64,000 nucleotides of DNA, taken from Dreissena polymorpha. Its lineage: Eukaryota; Mollusca; Bivalvia; Myida; Dreissenidae. Below, one piece after another: positions 57,001-64,000 of the stretch. Location of the stretch: NCBI RefSeq assembly GCF_020536995.1, contig NC_068359.1:81046454-81110453 (forward strand). The letters are read 5' to 3'. The notes under the pieces were generated by a model. The model had not been told where the DNA came from. It ran no database searches and was given only the letters and a program-made list of their open reading frames with translations. Position 1 is the first letter of the stretch. Each line of letters opens with the position of its first letter. The position numbers were made by a program, and so were the translations under genes.

Positions 57001-57582
57001 TAGGAAATTCGCGACTCAATTTTTCACAATTTCACGAAGTTCGCTACTCTTATTTTCAAAATTTGAGAAAATTCTCGACTCATTTTTTTTTTTAAATGTG
57101 TGGGCCAAGGCCGCTTTACAAAAACAGCAAAAAAGCCCTGAATGATTTCATGTTTGGTTTAGGGCATTTATCCTTACAGAAAAATGATCACATAAATCGC
57201 TACATAAACATAATCTTATTTATTTTGAAACTGAAGAAAGGTGTTTTTTTTATGTCAAACAATACATTATTTTCATTAACATAACTAACCTATTTCTAAT
57301 TTCTATATTCATTTATGTTACTCAAGTCTCAAGAAAAAATATTATTTGTTACTTAGGAAACTCAAACTGGCCGATACTGTACCATGTCGATCGAACTCGA
57401 GATGGTGAGACATACGCTAGTCGAAGTGTGAAGGCTACTCAAGATGGGAAGGCAATATTCACGATGCAGACGTCTTTCAAGAAAGATGAGCCCCAGGGCT
57501 ATCACTTCCAGATGGAGATGCCTGAAGTGGAAGGACCGGACAAGCTAATGAGCACAGACGAGCTTCTCAGGCTGAGACTTAA
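53886..57582 (+). CDS. ACOT8: Acyl-CoA thioesterase, ACOT8/TesB family, first three exons (gene continues past the window)
   Basis: Hydrolyses acyl-CoA to free acid and CoA; the animal family member is the peroxisomal ACOT8, a double-hotdog TesB-type enzyme. Exons 53886-54058, 54826-54971, 57357-57582, all GT-AG, phases 2,0 (closing exactly) and 2 at the last donor; 181 complete codons. Matches to vertebrate ACOT8 in order: LTLESLDPNMFR (LNLEPLDEDLFR), FIFGGQVVGQALVAA (RLFGGQIVGQALVAA), HAHSLHCYFLRGG (HVHSLHCYFVRAG), PILYHVDRTRDG and SRSVKATQDGKAIFTMQTSF. The second hotdog, the catalytic residues there and any C-terminal SKL lie outside. The first 25 residues (MLTKCLQRSILRTFSPAHV...) are basic and lack acids, like a mitochondrial presequence; a second ATG at 53961 would skip them. 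No further exon seen in 57583-64000. Confidence 0.92.
54068..54290 (+). mobile_element. tRNA-derived SINE (copy 2) ten bases after the ACOT8 exon 1 donor
   Basis: GGTGGTGTAGTGGATGAGG (A box region), GTGGGTTCGCTCTCC (B box), then gacacctagtactggttct and caggaaacggactcgataat. The body matches the SINE at 30640. Confidence 0.75.
54826..54971 (+). CDS. ACOT8: ACOT8 exon 2
   Basis: 146 bases from aatttcag|AGCTTC to GGAG|GTTTGA. Encodes ASNENLWHPQGSRFIFGGQV then VGQALVAACNT and HSLHCYFLRG; the GGQVVGQAL and HSLHCYF motifs are the family signature of the first hotdog. Confidence 0.95.
55000..55262. mobile_element. Palindromic MITE family P, old copy in ACOT8 intron 2
   Basis: gcctcgttcttactaagaaa, aatgcatgtgtgtaaag, cctgattagcctgtgtggac and cacatgcatttagcc are recognisable; about a quarter of positions look changed. 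Confidence 0.75.
55297..56722. mobile_element. hAT-like non-autonomous DNA element in ACOT8 intron 2
   Basis: Terminal CAGTGCTCACTCTGG and its inverse GCAGCGTGAGCACTG, with the 6-bp direct repeat gttgcc on both sides (55291-55296, 56723-56728). Subterminal aataatagcc / ggcgataa.. motifs recur in both orientations (aataatagcc near 55320 and 55360; aataatcgcc, tggcgat near 56625-56700). CAGTG-type ends fit hAT, although hAT normally makes an 8-bp duplication. No transposase ORF. Confidence 0.72.
56723..57356. other. Remainder of ACOT8 intron 2
   Basis: Three imperfect ttcacaatttta/cg..gaa(g/a)ttcgc(g/t)actc repeats at about 56990-57085. No exon. Confidence 0.45.
57357..57582 (+). CDS. ACOT8: ACOT8 exon 3
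   Basis: 226 bases from acttag|GAAACTC to CTTAA|GTAGGG. Encodes NSNWPILYHVDRTRDGETYA, SRSVKATQDGKAIFTMQTSF and a linker ending TDELLRLRL. Confidence 0.93.
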
Positions 57583-57675
57583 GTAGGGTATTTTTGAAAT
57601 GAGATTCCTTCAAATCGTCATTTCCAGTGCTGTACATACACGTATAACAATTCTTCTTCTTGATCCCAGTTACCA

Positions 57676-57863
57676 TTTTTATGCCCCCATTACCATTGGT
57701 AATGGGGGCTGTATAGGAGTCACTTTGTCGGTAGGTCTGTCCTGAAAATTTCATCAGATCTTCACCAAACTTGGTCAGAAGTTGTATCTAGATGATGTCT
57801 AGATCAAGTTTGAATATGGGTCATGCCGGGTCAAAAACTAGGTCATGGGGTCACTTAGTGCGT
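57676..57863 (-). mobile_element. Tandem-unit element I (3' end only)
   Basis: TTTTTATGCCCCCATTACC-att-GGTAATGGGGG hairpin, then one E-like unit (atcttcaccaaacttggtca, gaatatgggtcatgccggg). It is cut where the 1.2-kb duplication begins. Confidence 0.75.
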
Positions 57864-58166
57864 TTTAAACCGAAAGTTTGTCCGGACCACAGGTGGTTAG
57901 TGTGTGGCTATGATATTAGTGAAAACATCATTTTGAATGATTAATAATTATATTATAACGAAAAATCAACTTTTCTGAAAAAGATAATTTCACTATCAAA
58001 TATATATATAACAAGGTATTCAACTCGAAATCGCCTGAAGACGGGGTGCATCGCTTTCAACAGCCATTACTTCATCAATTGTGCAGCGATTTTCATGAAC
58101 CCGATCTTATTCATCACAGAAATGGATGCAAGGGTGAAGCAGGTTGACTTCTGGAGGGCCATATTA

Positions 58167-58370
58167 GCGCATTCTGAGAAAACAGGCTAATCAGGGACGA
58201 CACTTTTCGCCTTTATTGGACTTTTGCTAAGAAGAGACTTCATTTAAACAAAAAATGTCATAAAGGTGGAAAGTGTCGTCCCTGATAAGCCTGTGCGGAC
58301 TAAACAGGCTAATCTGGGACGACACTTTACGCACATGCATTATGCCCAGTTTTTTCAGAACACGACTCAT
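58167..58370. mobile_element. Palindromic MITE family P, left-deleted copy in duplication unit 1
   Basis: gcattctgagaaaacaggct, then caggctaatcagggacgac and the complete right half to agaacacgactcat. The first palindrome arm is deleted. Confidence 0.85.
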
Positions 58371-58554
58371 ATAGTTTCTTCTGCAGGCTCTCAGGTTCCT
58401 TTCATACTTATTCTCTCAGTGGCTTGTAGTCATAGCTTTCAAAGAAGATGTTTACAGCCGTTTGGTTGGCTATTCCACCTGGACACTTCCACACGATGTG
58501 AAATCTCATGTTATGATTTAGTCGATTTTGCCCAGTTTGCATTCAGGACATAAT

Positions 58555-58775
58555 CTCCTCTTTGGTACCCATTTTTTTTTTCTAAATTTATTTTTGTACT
58601 CCAATTTTTTTTCCTTCCCAATTTTTTTTTTTAGTACCCAATTTATTTTTCCTACCCAAATTTTTGTTGTACCCAATTTTTTTTCCTACCTAAATTTTTT
58701 TTTCCATAATTTTTTTCGTACACCCAATTTTTGTACCCAAATTATTTTCGTACCCAAAATTTTCGTACCCACATA
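58555..58775 (+). repeat. Degenerate TACCCAATTTTTTTT repeat, also at 59755-59974
   Basis: Units of about 15-25 bp of (g)tacccaa/attttttt. It makes Phe-rich ORFs in the forward frames that are not genes. Confidence 0.85.
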
Positions 58776-58882
58776 CACAAATGTGGTGATGTTCATAAAT
58801 TTATATTGATGCTTTTTGTATCCATCCTCTTTAAAAGCCTCGTCACACAGTTCTGTCAGTACTTTTATTCTTATTTGTCATT

Positions 58883-59063
58883 GATTATCCCCACGCTCCG
58901 AATTGGAGCGAGGGGATTTTGTGGTTATCTCCGCCGTCTGTCCGTCCGTCTATTCGTCCTGGCCACTATCTCCTCCTACACTTTTAGCACTAGAACCTTG
59001 AAACTAAAACATGTTAAAAAATGTTAGCTATGAGAATATGTGCGACAGTGCACTATTTGTAAT
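58883..59063 (-). mobile_element. Element J fragment (second, longer copy at 60082-60329)
   Basis: ttatccCCACGCTCCGAATTGGAGCGAGGGG hairpin, then gtggttatctccgccgtctg, a tccgtccgtc run and ttttagcactagaaccttga. The layout matches the reversed 3' ends of the other tandem-unit elements, but there is no TTTTTA terminus. Confidence 0.65.
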
Positions 59064-59366
59064 TTTAAACCGAAAGTTTGTCCGGACCACAGGTGGTTAG
59101 TGTGTGGCTATGATATTAGTGAAAACATCATTTTGAATGATTAATAATTATATTATAACGAAAAATCAACTTTTCTGAAAAAGATAATTTCACTATCAAA
59201 TATATATGTAACAAGGTATTCAACTCGAAATCGCCCGAAGACGGGGTGCATCGCTTTCAACAGCCATTACTTCATCAATTGTGCAGCGATTTTCATGAAC
59301 CCGATCTTATTCATCACAGAAATGGATGCAAGGGTGAAGCAGGTTGACTTCTGGAGGGCCATATTA

Positions 59367-59570
59367 GCGCATTCTGAGAAAACAGGCTAATCAGGGACGA
59401 CACTTTTCGCCTTTATTGGACTTTTGCTAAGAAGAGACTTCATTTAAACAAAAAATGTCATAAAGGTGGAAAGTGTCGTCCCTGATAAGCCTGTGCGGAC
59501 TAAACAGGCTAATCTGGGACGACACTTTAGGCACATGCATTATGCCCAGTTTTTTCAGAACACGACTCAT
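59367..59570. mobile_element. Palindromic MITE family P, copy in duplication unit 2
   Basis: Same as the preceding copy shifted by 1200 bp, confirming that the deletion predates the duplication. Confidence 0.85.
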
Positions 59571-61041
59571 ATAGTTTCTTCTGCAGGCTCTCAGGTTCCT
59601 TTCATACTTATTCTCTCAGTGGCTTGTAGTCATAGCTTTCAAAGAAGATGTTTACAGCCGTTTGGTTGGCTATTCCACCTGGACACTTCCACACGATGTG
59701 AAATCTCATGTTATGATTTAGTCGATTTTGCCCAGTTTGCATTCAGGACATAATTTCCTCTTTGGTACCCATTTTTTTTTTCTAAATTTATTTTCGTACT
59801 CAAATTTTTTTTCCTTCCCAATTTTTTTTTGTAGTACCCAATTTATTTTTCCTACCCAAATTTTTGTTGTACCCAATTTTTTTTCCTACCTAATTTTTTT
59901 TTTCCATAATTTTTTCGTACACCCAATTTTTGTACCCAAATTATTTTCGTACCCAAAATTTTCGTACCCACATACACAAATGTGGTGATGTTCATAAATT
60001 TATATTGATGCTTTTTGTATCCATCCTCTTTAAAAGCCTCGTCACACAGTTCTGTCAGTACTTTTATTCTTATTTGTCATTGATTATCCCCACGCTCCGA
60101 ATTGGAGCGGGGGGATTTTGTGGTTATCTCCGCCGTCTGTCCGTCCGTCTATTCGTCCTGGCCACTATCTCCTCCTACACTTTTAGCACTAGAACCTTGA
60201 AACTAAAACATGTTAAAAAATGTTAGCTATGAGAATATGTGCGACAGTGCACTATTTGTAATTTTGATCTGACCCCTTGGTCAAAAGTTATGGGGGCTAG
60301 AATGGGGCCGGGTCAGGGATTTTCACTCATTTTTAGCTCACCTGTCAAGAAGTGACAGAGTGAGCTTATGTGATTGTGTGATGTCTGTCGTCCGTAGTGC
60401 GTGCGTGCGTCCGTCAACAATTTGTTTGTGTAGACAGTAGAGGTCACAGTTTTCATCCAATCTTTATGAAATTTGGTCAGAATGTTTATCTTGATGAAAT
60501 CTTGGTTGGGATTGTATTTGGGTCATCTGGGGTAAAAAACTAGGTCACTAGGTCAAATAATAGAAAACCTTGTGTAGACAATAGAGGTCACAGTTTTCAT
60601 CCAATCTTTATGAAATTTGGTCAGAATGTTTATCTTGATGAAAACTGGATTGGGATTTTATTTGGGTCATCTGGGATCAGAAACTAGGTCACTAGGTCAA
60701 ATCATACAAAAATCTTGTGTAGATAATAGAGGTCACAGTTTTCATCAGATCTTAATTAAATATGGTCAGAATGTTTGTCTTGTTAAAATCTGGGTTGGTA
60801 TCTTATTCAGGTCATCAAGGGTCAAAAACTAGGTCACAAGGTCAAAGTTTAAAAAAAAGACTCGTGTAAACAGTAGAGGTCACAGTTTTCATCCAATCTT
60901 AATAGAATTTGGCCAGAATGTTAATCTTGATAAAATCTGGGATGGGATTGTATTTGGATTATCTGGGGTAAAAAACTAGGTCACTAGGTCAATTCATAGA
61001 AAAACCTTGTGTAGACAATAGAGGTCACAGTTACCATCAGA

Positions 61042-62650
61042 TTTTTATACGCCCGTCTATGACGGGACGTATTATGGTATACCCCGCGTCCGTCTGTCCG
61101 TCCGTCCGTCTGTCCGTCCGTATGTCTGTTAATGTCGTACGCTACGTCAAATATCCTTTGACAGATTTTCTTCAAATTTTAACACAATCTTAATATTGAT
61201 AAACCCTGATCCCCTTTCGTTTTTGACGGAATTCTGAATTGTCGTTCCAGAGTTATGGGACTTTGTTCGTCAAAATTTCGTGATTTCATTGAATGTCCTA
61301 CTGTAGCTATATAAAAATGTTAAAGTTGTTATAACTTTGGTATGCTTGGACCTAGAGTCTTGAAACTTGACATGAAGGTTGGCCAGAACTAGTAAGTAAC
61401 CACTGGACATTTCAAGGTCATTCATTTGAAGGTCAAGGTCACTGTGACCTTGAATGTAAAAATGTTAAAGTTGTTATAACTTTGGTATGCTTGGACCTAG
61501 AGTCTTGAAACTTGACATGAAGGTTGGCCAGAACTAGTAAGTAACCCCTGGACATTTCAAGGTCATTCATTTGAAGGTCAAGGTCACTGTGACCTTGAAT
61601 GTAAAAATGTTAAAGTTCTTATTTCATGTTATAACTTTGGTATGCTTGTACCTAGAGTCTTCAAACTTGAAATAAAGATTGGCCAGTACTAGAAGATGAC
61701 CACTGGTCATTTCAATGTCATTCATTTGAAGGTCAAGGTCACTGTGACCTTAAATGTTAAAATGTTAAAATTGTTATAACTTTGGTATGCTTGGACATAG
61801 AGTCTTCAAACTTGACATGAAGGTTTGCAAGCACACTTAGATGACCACTGGTCATTATAAGGTCATTCATTCTAAGGTCAAGGTCACACAAGGTCACTGT
61901 GACCTTAAATGTTAAAATGTTAAAATTGTTATAACTTTGGTATGCTTGGACATAGAGTCTTCAAACTTGACATGAAGGTTTGCAAGCACACTTAGATGAC
62001 CACTGGTCATTTCAAGGTCATTCATTCTAAGGTCAAGGTCACTGTGACCTTAAATGTTATTGTTGTTCATGTATCCTACCGTAGCTCAAATATCCCCCGA
62101 TGGATTTTTTATACGCCCGTCTATGACGGGACGTATTATGGTATACCCCGCGTCCGTCTGTCCGTCCGTCCGTCCGTCCGTCCGTCTGTTAATGTCGTAC
62201 ACTACGTCAAATATCCTTTGACAGATTTTCTTCAAATTTTAACACAATCTTAATATTGATAAACCCTGATCCCCTTTCGTTTTTGACGGAATTCTGAATT
62301 GTCGTTCCAGAGTTATGGGACTTTGTTCGTCAAAATTTCGTGATTTCATTGAATGTCCTACTGTAGCTCAAATATCCTTCGATGGATTTTTTTCAAATTT
62401 CAACACAATCTTAATATTGATAAACCCTGATCCCCTTTCGTTTTTGACGGAATTCTGAATTGTCGTTCCAGAGTTATGGGACTTTGTTCGTCAAAATTTC
62501 GTGATTTCCATGCTCATGTACTTATAAAATAAACCATGTATTCAAATACAAATAAACTGAAGTAAAAAAATTATTCAAAGGGTTATTTATTACCTTACTA
62601 CTTCATTGGCGAACGACGGGCGTATCATGCGCTCATGGCGCAGCTTTTAT
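61042..62650 (-). mobile_element. Tandem-unit element L nested in K, itself holding a second L start
   Basis: Left TTTTTATACGCCCGTCTATGACGGG with a tccgtccgtc run; right gacgggcgtatcatgcgctc..ggcgcagctttta, with hairpin TGCGC-cat-GAGCGCA. A second near-identical left end starts at 62105 and repeats about 250 bp (caaatatcctttgacagatt, ccctgatcccctttcg), so L is present as a copy inside a copy. K resumes at 62651 with tatgaaattttgtcag. Confidence 0.85.
61315..62060 (+). repeat. Five tandem units in L with AGGTCACTGTGACCT palindromes
   Basis: Units of about 130-155 bp: gttataactttggtatgctt, ggacctagagtcttgaaact, tgacatgaaggttgg and ttgaaggtcaaggtcactgt. Each contains a perfect 15-bp inverted repeat, AGGTCA-CTG-TGACCT, at 61436, 61581, 61736, 61891 and 62036, preceded by TCAAGGTCA. 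Confidence 0.95.
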
Positions 62651-63289
62651 TATGAAATTTTGTCAGAATGTTTATCTTGATGAAATCTGGAGAGAGATTG
62701 TATTTTGGTCTTCTGGGGTCAGAAACTAGGTCACTAGGTCAGATAATAGAAAAACCTTGTGTAGACAATAGAGGTTATAGTAATAATCTGATCTTAATGA
62801 AATATGGTCAGAATGTTTATCTTGATAATATCTGATTTTAGATCGTATATGGGTCATCTGGCGTCAAAAATTAGGTCACCGGGCCAATTCTAGTAAAACC
62901 TTGTGTAGATGAAGGAGGTCACAGTTTTCATCACGTCTTAATGAAATTTTGTCAGATTGTATTAATTGATGAAATCTGGCTTGGGATTGTATATGGGTCA
63001 TCTGAGGTCATAAAGTAGTTTATCTGGTCAAATCATAGTAAAACTTCCTGTAGATGATAGAGGTCACAGTTTATCAGATCTTTATGAAACTTAGTCAGAA
63101 TGTTTATCTTGATTGAATCTGGGTTGGGATTATGTATAATTTAACTCAATTCCTAAAAAATGAACTTATGCACTTTGATGACCTTCAATTTTTGACCACT
63201 TGTGCAACTTAATTCAAAGTCTGATAGAATTTAAGTTGATGTAGCAAGATTAGTCAGGTCAGCGATTCAGGGCCCTCTTGTTTTAGGTT

Positions 63290-63610
63290 ATTTTACATTC
63301 ACTTCTTCATTCCTACACTGATTTACTTCAAATTGATACTGAACATCTCTTATGACAATACAGTCAATCTCAACTATGCATGGCCCCATTACCAACCCAG
63401 GGGCGCCCTGCCATTATAGACAACACCCACCGAAATTTTTTGTTTTAACATAACTTCTTCGTTCATTCTCCAATTGACTTCAAATTAATATTGAACGTCT
63501 CTTATGACAACACGGTCTATCTCAACCATCCATGTCCAGATTACCCACCCCAGGGCCCCGGCCACATAGGCCACACTCATCCAAAATCGCCTTTTTACTG
63601 TAACTTCCTG
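63290..63610 (+). repeat. Two diverged tandem units of about 155 bp
   Basis: acttcttcattcctacactg..ttacttcaaattgatactga..acatctcttatgacaata and acttcttcgttcattctcca..ttgacttcaaattaatattga..acgtctcttatgacaacac, each closing with a ccca(g)gggcgcc/ccca(g)ggccccgg stretch. No termini found. Confidence 0.75.
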
Positions 63611-64000
63611 TCGTAATACATATGTGGTATTTTCATGTGGGGATGATTGTGCCAATTTATTATCTCCTGCACTCTTGTAGGAACAGCAACAGTTAGCCAG
63701 GCGCATTTTATTAATCCATAATCCAGGCATATCTGGCTTATCGCACAACTACACCTATATCTAAGGCTGTCCTTCCCCTATATGCCAACAGTGGACCCTC
63801 TTGTCTGGGCGTGGTCGTCACACTTCCCAATTTGGGGATAGTCAAGACCAGCATTTATCAATTTATATGGAAGGATCTAAAACGGAATATCAATGTGATG
63901 AACCTGCTTCGGTTTTGCCCCCCCCCCCCCCCCCCCCAACACACCAGCTGCCCCACGCTTTGGAAATTGTATTATATTTGTGCAAATGAACGAATATGCG
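63611..64000. other. Window end, no gene seen; C-run at 63918-63937
   Basis: A poly-C run of about 19 bases. The ORFs on both strands are not protein-like. The remaining ACOT8 exons are expected beyond the edge. Confidence 0.45.

Larger units (their letters stand above)
57864..60262 (+). repeat. Recent tandem duplication, two copies of about 1.2 kb
   Basis: 57864-59063 and 59064-60262 are nearly identical (offset 1200 bp, 1199 after one poly-T length change). Both begin tttaaaccgaaagtttgtcc and end cagtgcactatttgtaattt. Only a handful of differences were seen (for example tatatatata/tatatatgta, cgcctgaag/cgcccgaag, actttacg/actttagg, gagcgagggg/gagcgggggg). Each copy holds a truncated family P MITE, a (tacccaatttttttt)n stretch and part of element J. 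Confidence 0.95.
60330..63282 (-). mobile_element. Tandem-unit element K (A/B terminal family), carrying nested L
   Basis: Left TTTTTAGCTCACCTGTCAAG with hairpin to gtgagc; right agcgattcagggccctcttg, the inverse of ACAAGAGGGCC. Units of about 143 bp have tagaggtcacagttttcatc, tttatgaaatttggtcagaa, tgtttatcttgatgaaa and ctaggtcactaggtcaaat. Two blocks (60420-61041 and 62651-63140) are separated by element L. Confidence 0.87.

Noticed and set aside
58266-60226. Pairs of about 95-codon ORFs in the duplicated segment
   Set aside because: Identical in both copies only because the DNA is duplicated. They span a MITE, poly-T spacers and element J, and the Phe-rich parts are translated T-runs.
63485-63989. 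Two overlapping ORFs at the right edge as a gene start
   Set aside because: Low-complexity poly-Pro from the C-run, no domain, and they overlap tandem repeats. No ACOT8 exon motifs seen here.

Overview
The window looks like AT-rich nuclear DNA of a bivalve mollusc. Coding sequence is sparse, introns are large, and most of the sequence is short non-autonomous transposons. The dispersed palindromic element (cores such as GCCTGTGC..GCACAGGC next to GGGACGACAC) is one I associate with dreissenid mussels. That is memory, not a search, so the genus is tentative. I saw no prokaryotic features, no CRISPR array, and no retroviral, LTR or capsid-bearing element.

Three host genes are supported. (1) An intronless TRIM-type RING/B-box/coiled-coil protein of 737 aa lies at 22248-24461 (+). 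(2) A complete five-exon GDAP1 homologue (ganglioside-induced differentiation-associated protein 1, a GST-fold, tail-anchored outer mitochondrial membrane protein) lies at 45266-32011 (-). It was rebuilt from splice sites and phase and gives 324 aa. (3) The first three exons of an ACOT8/TesB-type acyl-CoA thioesterase lie at 53886-57582 (+), with its remaining exons beyond the right edge. Two further low-confidence orphan exons are listed (49-206 -, 15853-15998 +).

Layout: 0.3-2.0 kb is a tandem-unit element. 4.8 kb is a TA microsatellite. 5.3-6.7 kb is a cluster of AACGGTGT motifs. 9.2-12.8 kb is a 67-bp satellite with an 11-12-monomer higher-order period. 14.5-21.7 kb is a MITE and SINE field. 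The TRIM gene follows at 22-24.5 kb. 25.9-29.6 kb holds two tandem-unit elements. 32-45 kb is GDAP1, whose introns hold nearly all local repeats: nested elements, a 23-bp minisatellite and a 2.0-kb foldback element. 46.8-50.9 kb is a tandem repeat and then a decayed LINE carrying a nested TTAA element. 53-57.6 kb is ACOT8, with a SINE, a palindromic MITE and a hAT-like element in its introns. 57.9-60.3 kb is a recent 1.2-kb tandem duplication. 60.3-63.3 kb is a set of nested elements whose units carry perfect AGGTCAnnnTGACCT palindromes.

The most interesting signal is a shared architecture across about a dozen otherwise different repeat families. It consists of a 5' AACAAGA, an immediate small hairpin, a subterminal arm, central tandem units of about 130-180 bp, and then a second hairpin made of that same arm and its complement, followed by (A)TAAAAA. 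This matches what is known of Helentron-type non-autonomous rolling-circle elements. Two nested insertions have paralogous empty sites inside this window, which fixes their ends. The three host genes do not form a pathway; they appear to be independent neighbours.
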